From positions 4,712,001 through 4,776,000 of the forward strand of contig NZ_JBHRYQ010000001.1 in NCBI RefSeq assembly GCF_042649125.1: a DNA stretch of 64,000 bases, in the 5' to 3' direction. Origin of the DNA: Leadbetterella lacunae (GTDB taxonomy: Bacteria > Bacteroidota > Bacteroidia > Cytophagales > Spirosomataceae). This document shows positions 54,675-63,379 of the stretch, one piece after another. A program made the position numbers and the translations under genes. The notes beneath the pieces are model-generated. The model saw only the letters and a list, made by a program, of their open reading frames with translations. It searched no databases and was not told where the DNA came from. Numbering within the stretch: position 1 is the stretch's first letter; every line of letters begins with the position of its first letter.

Positions 54675-55754
54675 TTATATATATTTAGACAAAACCTCTT
54701 TTGTTTTTTCTAAGTATTTAAGTCCCCATTTTTGATCAGGTTCCAAATGGTTACCTTCGGCCCATTCATTCCATGCATTTATGAAAACAAAATTCTCTTC
54801 TTCTGAATACGTTTTACTTCTATTACAAATATCTTCAAGCCACATTTGGTATTTTTCAGGAGTGGAATTGTCAAGCAAAAAAGCGTTGTTTTTACGTCTT
54901 GCACAGTTATCCCAGCCTGGCATTATGCAGTTGTAGTGTTTAAAATCAGGCACTTTTTTGGCCATCATTCTTTTTACTACGGTTCCATAATCTAGCTTTC
55001 GGTAGGTTTCCCCTAGTCCAAATTTGTTTTTTAGTCGGTCTAAAAAACTAGGCGTTGTTTCTAAATTAGCCCAATCGGGTTGCCATTCTATTACCACATC
55101 AAACCCTAGTTCTACTGCATTTGGGATTTTGGTTTCTGCGGTTTTTACTCCACCTAAATATATGTCTGGGAATCCATGTTTTTTTACCTCATCTCTCCAT
55201 ATTTCGATGGTTTCTTTAAGGTCGGGAATTATATCTGAGTTAAAAAACAAAAAGAAGGGTTTGCCGTCTACTTTAATGTATCTCGGGTCGTTAAATACAT
55301 TCTCACAAAGATATTTGGCATGCTCACGATGGTCGTCTGCATGGTAGTTTTGTTCCATTAAAACCTCTTTGTCGAGGCCATCCCAGCGACGCGTCCAGTT
55401 TTCATTTGCCCAGCAAAGCATAAACGGAAAATCTGGTTTGCCAGAGGCCAACATTTCATTTACTGGAGTTTCGATTAACCTTTGGCCATTAAACCAATAG
55501 TGGTGAATACAAAATCCATAAATATCGTGTTCTTTGGCCAAGTCGGCCTGGTCTTGGCGAGTTTGGGCTAAGCGAAGGTCATAAAAACCTAAGTCAGCAG
55601 GCAAGTGAGGCTGATAATGTCCAGCAAACCGAGGTTTGGCTTTAACCACATTTGTCCATTCTGTAAATCCTCTTCCCCACCATTTATCGTTTTCAGGTAT
55701 AGGGTGAAACTGAGGTAATATGACGGCCAAAGCCCTTAGTTTTTTATCTAACAT
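54675..55754 (-). CDS. WbsX-like / GH99-like glycan protein
   Basis: Start at ATG 55754; a TTG one codon upstream is possible. The 359-residue protein shows the family features AVILPQFHPIPENDKWWGRGFTEW, FCIHHYWFNGQRLIETPVN, FPFMLCWANENWTRRWDG and FVFINAWNEWAEGNHLEPD. It resembles the glycosyltransferase-linked WbsX proteins (GH99-like fold) in O-antigen clusters. Its activity is unproven. It is the first gene of the four-gene polysaccharide set. Confidence 0.92.
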   Translation of the reverse strand: MLDKKLRALAVILPQFHPIPENDKWWGRGFTEWTNVVKAKPRFAGHYQPHLPADLGFYDLRLAQTRQDQADLAKEHDIYGFCIHHYWFNGQRLIETPVNEMLASGKPDFPFMLCWANENWTRRWDGLDKEVLMEQNYHADDHREHAKYLCENVFNDPRYIKVDGKPFFLFFNSDIIPDLKETIEIWRDEVKKHGFPDIYLGGVKTAETKIPNAVELGFDVVIEWQPDWANLETTPSFLDRLKNKFGLGETYRKLDYGTVVKRMMAKKVPDFKHYNCIMPGWDNCARRKNNAFLLDNSTPEKYQMWLEDICNRSKTYSEEENFVFINAWNEWAEGNHLEPDQKWGLKYLEKTKEVLSKYI

Positions 55755-55787
55755 CAATTAATTTTAGATTGCTTTCAAAATCAGTCG

Positions 55788-55795
55788 CAAATTTA
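55788..55795 (-). promoter_or_regulatory. -7 promoter box of the polysaccharide cluster
   Basis: Minus-strand TAAATTTG (plus CAAATTTA), 34 nt before the WbsX-like start. No -33 element stands out. Confidence 0.45.
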
Positions 55796-56044
55796 TTACA
55801 AAAAGTTTGAGTATTTAGGTAAATGACTAAAAACATGTAAGTGAGAGGCGGTTTCAATGGTAGTTTTTGAAGCTTTTAATGATTTTCTAATAATTGACTA
55901 ACTATTAGTTGTTTAATTTAATAAAGCTCCTGATTTATGATTTAAAATAAAATCGAAATACAAACAGTAATGAAACATTTGAGAAAAAAAGGAGTTGATT
56001 TGTTGTAAATTGGAAAAATAGGAAGCCTTTAATAATATAAATAG

Positions 56045-56290
56045 ATGGAAAAACACGCACCAGATAATTGCCCAAGATGCAATGCGGTCTTTGTTTGTAA
56101 ATCAAATAATGTAAGTCAGTGCGACTGCCAGCATATAGCTTTAACTTTTGATGAAACCCAGTACATTAGAGAGAAATCACTTTGGGATTTTGAAGGGGGC
56201 TGTTTGTGTAATGCATGTTTGTTGGAGTTAAAAGAAGTTTTTAATAGAGGGGCTGTTGATTTAACAAAAGATAAAGGCGGCCTTAGATAA
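56045..56290 (+). CDS. Cysteine-rich CWC family protein
   Basis: An 81-residue protein with eight Cys (9, 12, 18, 26, 28, 53, 55, 58) in CPRCNAVFVC, QCDCQHIAL and GGCLCNACLLELKEV. This is the cysteine-rich CWC family, a likely zinc-binding fold of unknown role. It is monocistronic and ends near a hairpin shared with the convergent fasciclin gene. Confidence 0.88.
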   Translation: MEKHAPDNCPRCNAVFVCKSNNVSQCDCQHIALTFDETQYIREKSLWDFEGGCLCNACLLELKEVFNRGAVDLTKDKGGLR

Positions 56291-56294
56291 ACCA

Positions 56295-56325
56295 TAACCC
56301 AGAACTTGTTTTTTACTCTGGGTTA
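56295..56325. terminator. Hairpin between the CWC and fasciclin genes
   Basis: TAACCCAGA / TCTGGGTTA perfect 9-bp stem with a 13-nt T-rich loop. The tail has no strong T run on either strand, so the terminator role is moderate. Confidence 0.55.
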
Positions 56326-56336
56326 CGGAAATAATT

Positions 56337-56876
56337 TTATTTGGGTAAAATTACGGAATCAACTACATGAACCCAGCCGTTAGATGCTTTTACAGAACCA
56401 ATTATTTTGGCTCCGTCCACAAAAACTCCTTCCGGTGTTACTTTAAAAATTACGTTTGTTCCATCTACCATTCCCATTGACTGACCATCTTGAAAAAAAT
56501 CTACAGCCAAAGCCGAAGTCATCACGTGGTGTTGAAGGATATCAGCCAGTTTATCTTTGTTTTCTGACTTAAGTAAACCATCAACTGTTCCTGCCGGGAG
56601 TTTTTCGAAAGCAGCATTTGTTGGAGCGAAAACCGTAAATGGTCCTGCATTTGCCAAAGATGTGACCAGGTCTGCAGCTTTAAGTGTAGTTACAAGCGTG
56701 GTGTGATCCGGCGAGCCGACGGCTACTTTTACCACATCTTTTTCCGAAACATCATCTACTACAGACTCTTGACCAGCAGCTACTGCTACTTCTTCTGAAT
56801 CGTTTGTGCTTGTTTCGGTACTTTGACATGCCAATAAACTCGCTGAAATTAGGATACTAAGTGCAATTGTTCTCAT
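56337..56876 (-). CDS. Fasciclin-domain lipoprotein
   Basis: A 179-residue protein. The lipobox is SLLAC with Cys17, so the mature protein is membrane-anchored. A single fasciclin domain (about 48-178) shows FTVFAPTNAAFEKLPAGTVDGLL, ILQHHVMTSALAVDFFQ and GWVHVVDSVILPK. Such domains mediate binding at cell surfaces. It is 18 nt after nosY on the same strand, so it is probably read from the nos operon. Confidence 0.92.
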   Translation of the reverse strand: MRTIALSILISASLLACQSTETSTNDSEEVAVAAGQESVVDDVSEKDVVKVAVGSPDHTTLVTTLKAADLVTSLANAGPFTVFAPTNAAFEKLPAGTVDGLLKSENKDKLADILQHHVMTSALAVDFFQDGQSMGMVDGTNVIFKVTPEGVFVDGAKIIGSVKASNGWVHVVDSVILPK

Positions 56877-56894
56877 TTTATATTAAGTTATAGT

Positions 56895-57662
56895 TTATAA
56901 ATCTTTTTTATTGAATTTTGAAAATGCTAATAATATTGGCGAAACAAACCATATCAATAATGTTAAAAGTGACATTATGAGTCCAATCGAGGAGCCAAAG
57001 AAGTTTTGAAAAACCGCTCCCGTAATTCCCATTAAAGCCGATACGTCCATTTTGATTAATACCAGAATTCTTGCAAGGTCAATTGGGTTGAAGAGGGAAA
57101 ATATAACTGTGGCTTTCTCCATTGGGTAGTCGCTGAAGTTTAGAAAAATAGTAAGCACTAAGCCATCGTAAACTACCGAGAAGTAAAACCAAACGGCCAA
57201 TGCTAAGCCCATACCCTTTGCTTTGTCTTTGGTTATAACGGCTGTTAAAAATGCCAATGAAACAAAAACCAGTGTAAGTATTGATCCGGTTAAAATCAGT
57301 CGTAATCCAGTTTCAGTGCCTTCATACAATACTACGGGCAAACCAACGCCTATTAAAAAAGATATTAACAGCGATATGGCAACTCCCAAGTATTGACTAA
57401 AAAATATGGTTTTACGTGAAAGTGGTTGAGAGGCTAATAGCTCAAGGAATTCGTAGGAGTTGTAAAAATGCGTGCTTGCAAATATGATACTTACGAGTGG
57501 AATCACGATCAAGTTAATGTTGAGTAAGCTTATGACACCTTTTCCAGGGGTTACTTCAAAACTAAAAAATGATAAGCTGATAATTAAAAGCAGTAAGGTG
57601 TATGCAATCACAAACCGATTTCGCATTATATCATATAAAACATATTTAAGTACCTTTTTCAT
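56895..57662 (-). CDS. nosY: NosY, copper/sulfur ABC transporter permease
   Basis: A 255-residue ABC-2-type permease with about six membrane helices, from the N-terminal MKKVLKYVLYDIMRNRFVIAY to the end. It forms the NosFY transporter with NosF and NosD for maturing the CuZ site of NosZ. Its start overlaps nosF by four bases (ATGA). Confidence 0.93.
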   Translation of the reverse strand: MKKVLKYVLYDIMRNRFVIAYTLLLLIISLSFFSFEVTPGKGVISLLNINLIVIPLVSIIFASTHFYNSYEFLELLASQPLSRKTIFFSQYLGVAISLLISFLIGVGLPVVLYEGTETGLRLILTGSILTLVFVSLAFLTAVITKDKAKGMGLALAVWFYFSVVYDGLVLTIFLNFSDYPMEKATVIFSLFNPIDLARILVLIKMDVSALMGITGAVFQNFFGSSIGLIMSLLTLLIWFVSPILLAFSKFNKKDL

Positions 57663-58420
57663 AGGGTTATATTTTCAGTGGTTTTCAATTTTGGCGTTTT
57701 TATTTCACCTTTGTTTTTCATTAAATTAGCTATGATTTTACCAAGTTTGTCTTCTTTATATTTTGACCTTAGATTATCTGTTTTTTCAAAAAACTGAATG
57801 TGGGCATCTTGAATATATAGTACATGGTCGGTTAGCTCTTCAAGGTCAGCCATGATGTGCGATGTTATTATGATTAGCTTTCCCTTTGCTCGTTCTTTTT
57901 GGATTTTTTCTTTTAAGATTTCACAAGAAGCGGGGTCTAGGCCTGCTGTTGGTTCATCTAAAATCAAAACATTTGGGTTAAAACGAAAAGCTAATGCCGC
58001 CCCTACCTTTTGACGTGTGCCACCACTGAGAGAGCTCATCGTTTTGTTTTGAATATTGGCTATGTCAAAAGCCTTTAAAAGGTCATCGTCAGGTGTTCCA
58101 CTCCATCCGCTATTTGTTCTTATATCCGTCATCATTTCTAACAACTGGCTTATTTTTAAGTTTGGAGGGTATTGGCTAATTTGAGGCATATAGCCTATGT
58201 CTCCACGATATTTGTGGTCTTTGTTTATCCAAATTTCATTAAAGAAAAGCTTTCCGCTATTAGGAATTACCATCCCCAATAATATTTTTATAAGGGTAGT
58301 TTTGCCAGATCCATTTGGACCAACTATTGCGATAGATTGCCCTTTGTTAAAGGCAATGTTTATGTCTTTTAATACCTCTAGTTTTCCAAATCTTTTACTA
58401 ATATTTTCAAAACGAATCAT
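57659..58420 (-). CDS. nosF: NosF, ABC transporter ATPase
   Basis: Start set at ATG 58420 (MIRFENISKRFGKLEVLKD); a TTG six bases upstream would overlap nosD. Walker A GPNGSGKTTLIKIL, signature LSGGTRQKVGAALA and Walker B VLILDEPTAGLDP are present in 253 residues. It powers NosDFY in NosZ maturation. Followed by nosY with a four-base overlap. Confidence 0.95.
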   Translation of the reverse strand: MIRFENISKRFGKLEVLKDINIAFNKGQSIAIVGPNGSGKTTLIKILLGMVIPNSGKLFFNEIWINKDHKYRGDIGYMPQISQYPPNLKISQLLEMMTDIRTNSGWSGTPDDDLLKAFDIANIQNKTMSSLSGGTRQKVGAALAFRFNPNVLILDEPTAGLDPASCEILKEKIQKERAKGKLIIITSHIMADLEELTDHVLYIQDAHIQFFEKTDNLRSKYKEDKLGKIIANLMKNKGEIKTPKLKTTENITL

Positions 58421-58422
58421 AA

Positions 58423-59667
58423 TCAAGTAATAATTTTAATAGGTTTCATTAATGGCTGTTCGTCTTTTAAGTTTTCTGGTGTAAAACTGGGCATTACTTT
58501 TTCTATTTTATCTAAAAGGGTTGCGGTAAAACTTCTAAGAAGCATCATCGCTTGGGGCATTCTTTCAATCAAAGTAGAAAACAGACTTACAGGCCGATAA
58601 TTGATGTCGCCAATTCCATTTTTGTCAAGATCGTAGCCTTCATATTTGTCCCAATAGTTTCTTTCTAGTGTGTTGCTAACCACGTTTCCATTTGTAGCCA
58701 AGTCGAAAGTGTTATTAATAAAATTATTAGACTTAACTCCATTTTCCTCACAGTTGGCCTGCACACGCATGGCCACCCCATTATGTTTAAATTCATTGCG
58801 TTCTATTTTAATTCTATTGCAACCCTCTAAAAGTGTACCCATAGTGTTGTATTCAAATATATTGTCTTCTATTTCGCTGTCCGTGATGTCTTTTAATAAT
58901 ATTCCATAGGCAGAGCTGCCCCAGTTGTTTTTAAATATGTTGTGGTGCATTTTAACAAACTTGGTATACATCACTGCCACACCAGCACCGTTGCTATCAA
59001 AGGTGTTAAATGAATAGCTGTTTTTGTGGGAAAACATAAAATGTAGGCCATATCTGATGTTTTTAGTGCTAATGTTATGCTCAACCCTAGAATTAGTTAC
59101 AAACTCGAAATAAAGACCATCACGTTGTCCTTTTACGAAGTTGTTGATAACTATTATACTGTCGCACTTCCAAAAGTGTATTCCATTTCCTGTGTTTTGT
59201 TCGTTTGAAGGTTTGCCTTCTATATGGTTATTGCGTACTAAGCAATTGTTTGAAGCTGATAAATAAATGGCGAAATAACAGTTTATCAGTTTGTTGTTTT
59301 CGATGGTTACATTTTTTGATTCTATCACCTTTATGGCTGCCCAGTCAATGGTGCTTGTTATTCCAACGTTTTGAAACTGAATGCCGCTTACTTTTACATT
59401 ATTGGATTTAACGGTTAGAATTTCGCCTTTTAGTTTGCCATCAAAAATTGGGGTGTTTACGCCAATAATCTCAATGGCTTTGTCTATTACTAAGCCATTG
59501 ACCTGATAATTTCCTGTCGAAACTAAAACTATATCTCCAGCTTTTGCATTTGCAACGGCTTCAAAAAGCTCTTTGTTATTATTTACTTTAAATGTTTTAC
59601 TAAATGCATTTAATTGTAAAAAAGTAAATGCTAAAATCAGTAAAAGTGTATATTTTAAATATTTCAT
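58423..59667 (-). CDS. nosD: NosD, NosZ maturation protein
   Basis: A 414-residue periplasmic protein with a signal peptide (KYLKYTLLLILAFTFLQLNAFS) and a right-handed beta-helix of CASH/PbH1 repeats (many N-x-V/I-x-N rungs such as IENNKLINCYFAIYLS, VRNNHIEGK). NosD works with NosF and NosY to build the CuZ cluster of NosZ. It is two nt before nosF. Confidence 0.95.
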   Translation of the reverse strand: MKYLKYTLLLILAFTFLQLNAFSKTFKVNNNKELFEAVANAKAGDIVLVSTGNYQVNGLVIDKAIEIIGVNTPIFDGKLKGEILTVKSNNVKVSGIQFQNVGITSTIDWAAIKVIESKNVTIENNKLINCYFAIYLSASNNCLVRNNHIEGKPSNEQNTGNGIHFWKCDSIIVINNFVKGQRDGLYFEFVTNSRVEHNISTKNIRYGLHFMFSHKNSYSFNTFDSNGAGVAVMYTKFVKMHHNIFKNNWGSSAYGILLKDITDSEIEDNIFEYNTMGTLLEGCNRIKIERNEFKHNGVAMRVQANCEENGVKSNNFINNTFDLATNGNVVSNTLERNYWDKYEGYDLDKNGIGDINYRPVSLFSTLIERMPQAMMLLRSFTATLLDKIEKVMPSFTPENLKDEQPLMKPIKIIT

Positions 59668-59696
59668 AGTTTAGGGTTTTAATTTTTTCCAAAATC

Positions 59697-60128
59697 CTAA
59701 AGCATTGCTTTTATTTCTGCCCAGTTTAATTCTTCGTAATCTTTTCCAATTTGAGCCGGAATGTTATTTGCAGAAAGCTTTTCTTTAAATGCAATCGTCT
59801 GTCCACCCATAGGACTTTTGATATTATCGTCATGAACAAAATGAGCTTCAGATACATTTACAAAGTCTTTGTGATTATAGTCATTTATTAAAATGAAGGC
59901 ATATTCTGTTTCTGGTAGGTTTTCAAGATTTACATATTTTACCATGCATGATACATCATCAAATTTGAAAACTTTTCCTTTTTTTGTAATTAATTCTCCC
60001 GCAAACTGGGGCTCCATAATTGTCATTTTGCAAAACTGGCAGTAGTCTTTGCCATAGGTAATTGGTTCTGGTTCAGAGGTACAAGCCAACAAACTGAAGA
60101 ATATGGCTATGTATAGTAAGTATTTCAT
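59697..60128 (-). CDS. nosL: NosL, copper-binding lipoprotein
   Basis: A 143-residue lipoprotein (lipobox Cys16 in SLLACTSEP). The NosL copper motif DYCQFCKMTIMEPQFAGEL (Cys30, Cys33, Met35) is followed by KFDDVSCMVKYV. It supplies copper to NosZ. It starts one nt after the membrane-protein gene upstream and ends 30 nt before nosD. Confidence 0.95.
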   Translation of the reverse strand: MKYLLYIAIFFSLLACTSEPEPITYGKDYCQFCKMTIMEPQFAGELITKKGKVFKFDDVSCMVKYVNLENLPETEYAFILINDYNHKDFVNVSEAHFVHDDNIKSPMGGQTIAFKEKLSANNIPAQIGKDYEELNWAEIKAML

Positions 60129-60129
60129 G

Positions 60130-60702
60130 CTATTTGTTAGTTTTTATTTCAAAAATCAATACACCAAATGTGATTAAAGCCAGTATTACGAATATCCATC
60201 CACCACTTGCAGGAATTGAGTAGGCACCAAAATTTAAAAGCTCTTTATATCCTATTAATGGAGGTTGGTAAGTCATGCCTGGTACTTTTATGGCTGCATC
60301 GTCTGCCAGATTATGGCCGTATTCATATCCCCATTTGTAGTAATCAACTAATGCAACTATGCCACTAAGAACCAAGGTTGCCGCAAATGCTATCAGTAGT
60401 TTACGGTTTTTCAATAAGGCCGTACTTAATCCGAAAATAATCAAAAAACCAACTACAAAAGGAAGGATTTTGAACTCTGGAAACATCTCTTCTTTAATGT
60501 GAGCCATGCCAATGTAATGGTTTAGGCCATTTATGATGTCTACTTGTCCGGAAAGTTTATTTAACCATATTTGCATCGATAGTCCTTCTGGATATTGAGG
60601 TGCCCATAAGTCTATTCTCCATATGGGTAAAAAATAGGTTGCAACCAATAAAATTGAGCCTATAGAAATCCAAATGCGGGATATTTGTTTTAATGGTTTC
60701 AT
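60130..60702 (-). CDS. Four-helix membrane protein of the nos operon, unknown function
   Basis: Start set at ATG 60702 (MKPLKQISRIWISIGSILL). The 190-residue protein has about four membrane helices (about 9-27, 78-96, 104-122, 168-186) and a conserved-looking periplasmic loop HNLADDAAIKVPGM...TYQPPLIGYKELLNFGAYS just before the last helix. It lies directly between nosZ and nosL, which argues for a role in N2O reduction, for example copper handling or electron transfer. It might be the counterpart of NosB of epsilonproteobacterial operons, but no sequence similarity is claimed. Confidence 0.8.
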   Translation of the reverse strand: MKPLKQISRIWISIGSILLVATYFLPIWRIDLWAPQYPEGLSMQIWLNKLSGQVDIINGLNHYIGMAHIKEEMFPEFKILPFVVGFLIIFGLSTALLKNRKLLIAFAATLVLSGIVALVDYYKWGYEYGHNLADDAAIKVPGMTYQPPLIGYKELLNFGAYSIPASGGWIFVILALITFGVLIFEIKTNK

Positions 60703-60765
60703 GTTATATTTTTTATACCTTAAAATTTGAAGGGAATGAAGTTCCATTCCCTTCAAATGGCTTTT

Positions 60766-62766
60766 TTATTTAGATTTATTTTCGGCTTGATTCATGGCAG
60801 TTTTGCCCACATGCCAGCTCAATGGAATCTTACTGTTTGGAGCAGAGACTCTCATGTAGCCTTGCATTTCTTGGTGCAATGCTGAGCAAAAATCTGTGCA
60901 ATAGAATGGTGTGATACCAATTCTGTCAGCAGTCCATTTTAATGTCTGTGTTTCGCCTGGCATTACTAATAATTCGGCATTATTTGCTCCTCTGATAGCG
61001 AACCCATGAGGTACGTCCCAGTCTTGCTCAAGGTTAGTAACATGGAAATACACTTCGTCTCCAAGTCTAACCCCTTCGATATTGTCAGGGGCAAAATGAG
61101 AGCGAGAGGAAGTCATATACACGTGTACTTCTTTTCCTTTTCTAACCACTTTAGTTTCTTTTTCGCCTTTGGCTACGTATGGGTGTTTGTTTTCCTCAAT
61201 TTTAAATATTTTCACAGATTTTCCTTCTATTAAGCTCGCAGGGATTGCTTCAGCATAATGGGGCTCACCAATAGTAGGGAAGTCTAAAAGTAACTTCATT
61301 TTTTCACCAGAAATATCATATAACTGAGCCGATTGTGTTAGTTCTGGGCCTGTGGGTAAGTATCTGTCTTTTGTTATTTTATTATAAGCAATCACATATT
61401 TGCCGAAAGGTTTGGTAGTTGGTCCTCCAGGAATACTTAAGTGGCCAACAGAGTAATAAGTAGGTACACGGTCTAAAACTTCTAGTTTTTCAATGTCCCA
61501 TTTTACTATTTCAGACGAAACAAACATCGAAGTATATGCATTTCCTTTTCCGTCAAACTCGGTGTGCAATGGCCCTAAACCCGGTTTTTTAACTTCACCA
61601 TGTAAAACCGCATCGTAGTTCATAATCGGTATTCCTTCAAATTTGCCATCGAATTTTTTTGCGGCAATAGCATTTTGGAATTTCTTGAAAGAGAAAACAG
61701 GAATAACCGCTGCTAATTTTCCAGAACCGATTATATATTGACCAGTGGGGTCCACATCACATCCATGAGGCGATTTAGGACAAGGAATAAAGTAGAGCAT
61801 GTCCGGGCAATCTTTGGGGTCTAGCGTCATAACCTCACTCATCATTGTAGAAGTAGCAGAGTGCGTAATGTCGCTATATACATTGTGAGCGTATTTTGCT
61901 GCTGTCTTTTTTCCTTTTCCTTTGGCTAAATATTCTTCTGCTTTTTTCCAGTTTATAGCTAGAATAAAGTCTTTGTCTTTTTGAGAGGCATTTACTTCTA
62001 AAAGAGTATTGGCTTGCTCGGTATTATATGAAGAGAAAAATATCCAATCTTTTGAAGGGCCTTTGCCTCCACGAGCTAAATCGTAGCTTATGGCTGGAGT
62101 AGTAAGTTGAAATTTCAAGGCCATTCTGCCCGTTTCTTTATCTATACTTATGAAACTAATGTAACCTTTGAAATTCTCTTTGAAAGAGTCAATCGACACA
62201 TCACCTACATTGTCAGGTGGCACAGAAAAACGAGTTCCTGCTACTGCATATTCATTATTAAAAGTTACAAATGGCGATGAGTGGTTTCCTCCTGAATTTG
62301 GAATTTCGATAATCTCATCTGTACGGAAAGTCCTAAGGTTGATTCGGGCAATTCTGGGAGTATTATTTCCGTTTATAAATGCCCATTTTCCGTCATGTTC
62401 TCCATTAGTAATAGAAAGAGTGGTATGGTGAGCATCGTCCCAAGGTACAAAGCCATGCGAAGTGTTTAGCATAGGTTTTGTTTCTTCACTGTATCCCCAT
62501 CCACTTTCGGCATGTTGAGAAAAAATAGGAATAATTCTAAGAACTCGTCCAGAAGGCAAACCTACAACAGACATTTGTCCGTTAAAACCCCCAGAAACAA
62601 AATTGTAAAGTTCATCGTGGGTTCCGGGTGCTACGTAAACTTTTTCTGCGGCGTCACCAGCTATTGTAGCTCCACCACTTCCATTTTTTCCGGCAGGTTT
62701 GCACGCATTTATAGAAACGCTTAATGCGGCCACCGCCAGAAACTTTATTGTATTTATATTTTTCAT
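60766..62766 (-). CDS. nosZ: Nitrous-oxide reductase NosZ (clade II, Sec-dependent)
   Basis: Reduces N2O to N2 at the CuZ site with electrons from CuA. The N-terminus is a Sec-type lipoprotein signal (VSINACKPAG) with no twin Arg, as in clade II. The propeller carries His-rich CuZ motifs DAHHTTLSI, GNHSSPFVTF, SPHGCDVDP and YSVGHLSIPGG. The C-terminal CuA domain has FHVTNLEQDWDVPHGFAI and TPFYCTDFCSALHQEMQGYM (Cys-X3-Cys-X3-His-X2-Met). At 666 residues it is complete. The signal sequence suggests membrane attachment. Confidence 0.97.
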   Translation of the reverse strand: MKNINTIKFLAVAALSVSINACKPAGKNGSGGATIAGDAAEKVYVAPGTHDELYNFVSGGFNGQMSVVGLPSGRVLRIIPIFSQHAESGWGYSEETKPMLNTSHGFVPWDDAHHTTLSITNGEHDGKWAFINGNNTPRIARINLRTFRTDEIIEIPNSGGNHSSPFVTFNNEYAVAGTRFSVPPDNVGDVSIDSFKENFKGYISFISIDKETGRMALKFQLTTPAISYDLARGGKGPSKDWIFFSSYNTEQANTLLEVNASQKDKDFILAINWKKAEEYLAKGKGKKTAAKYAHNVYSDITHSATSTMMSEVMTLDPKDCPDMLYFIPCPKSPHGCDVDPTGQYIIGSGKLAAVIPVFSFKKFQNAIAAKKFDGKFEGIPIMNYDAVLHGEVKKPGLGPLHTEFDGKGNAYTSMFVSSEIVKWDIEKLEVLDRVPTYYSVGHLSIPGGPTTKPFGKYVIAYNKITKDRYLPTGPELTQSAQLYDISGEKMKLLLDFPTIGEPHYAEAIPASLIEGKSVKIFKIEENKHPYVAKGEKETKVVRKGKEVHVYMTSSRSHFAPDNIEGVRLGDEVYFHVTNLEQDWDVPHGFAIRGANNAELLVMPGETQTLKWTADRIGITPFYCTDFCSALHQEMQGYMRVSAPNSKIPLSWHVGKTAMNQAENKSK

Positions 62767-62777
62767 TTATATAAGGG

Positions 62778-63233
62778 TTATTTTTCACCGTCGTTTTTAC
62801 GCATAAATTCTATTAAACCTCTTGCTTGAGCGGGTTCCACATTTTGATTGGGCATTCTAACCAAACATTCTTCTAATAGTTTTTGGGCTTCTGGGTCAGT
62901 CTCTAACATCATTTCTACATTGGTAATCATGTTAGTTATCCATTCAGGAGAACGTTTTTTTGTTATCCCCGACCATCCAGGGCCAACCAAACGTTCTTCA
63001 GTAAGTTTATGGCAAGACGAGCATTTCATGTCATAAACTTCTTGTCCTGTTTTTACCATTGCCTGGTCCAGTGGGTTCGATAACTCTACTTTTTTAACTT
63101 CTACACCATGTACTTCATCTTGTTTTTGCAATACGGAATCATCAGTTTCGGCAGTTTCTGCTCTTTTTTCAGCACCGCTGCAGTTCCATAGTAATGCTGC
63201 CAGTAGCCATAAGATTAAGGAATGTTTTTTCAT
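62778..63233 (-). CDS. Lipoprotein cytochrome c of the nos operon
   Basis: A 151-residue protein with a lipobox (ALLWNCSG, Cys18) and one heme c site KCSSCHK (Cys71, Cys74, His75) followed by a Met ligand candidate in LVRMPNQN. It is the first gene of the nos operon and probably passes electrons to NosZ at the membrane. It is 11 nt upstream of nosZ. Confidence 0.92.
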   Translation of the reverse strand: MKKHSLILWLLAALLWNCSGAEKRAETAETDDSVLQKQDEVHGVEVKKVELSNPLDQAMVKTGQEVYDMKCSSCHKLTEERLVGPGWSGITKKRSPEWITNMITNVEMMLETDPEAQKLLEECLVRMPNQNVEPAQARGLIEFMRKNDGEK

Positions 63234-63284
63234 CGCATTTTTTGATTTTAATAAATAAATAATAAAAGACTTTTAACTCTTTTA

Positions 63285-63302
63285 TTTGTCTGTACAAAAG
63301 TA
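63285..63302 (-). promoter_or_regulatory. Promoter region of the nos operon
   Basis: Minus-strand TACTTTTG (plus 63295-63302) fits TAnnTTTG, giving a leader of about 60 nt before the cytochrome gene. An imperfect dyad TTTGT-N4-ACAAA (63285-63298) overlaps it; see the rejected list for the FNR reading. Confidence 0.45.
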
Positions 63303-63341
63303 TTTTTAATAGTTTTTTTGAAATATGATTTAATGCCAGTA

Positions 63342-63367
63342 TTTAATATGATTATTCTCATATTAAA
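63342..63367. promoter_or_regulatory. Large palindrome between nos and ric
   Basis: TTTAATATGA-TTATTC-TCATATTAAA, 26 bp with perfect 10-bp arms. It lies at the position expected for the -33 element of ric and about 40 bp upstream of the nos -7 box. A candidate operator. Confidence 0.6.
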
Positions 63368-63379
63368 GAATAAAAGACC

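Noticed and set aside
55968..56006. 12-codon frame (MKHLRKKGVDLL) upstream of the CWC gene
   Set aside because: Too short, no promoter, no conservation evidence.
63285..63298. TTTGT-N4-ACAAA dyad read as an FNR/CRP-type box for the nos operon
   Set aside because: It lacks the TTGAT-N4-ATCAA core and mostly restates the TACTTTTG -7 box on the minus strand; the larger palindromes at 63342-63397 are better operator candidates.
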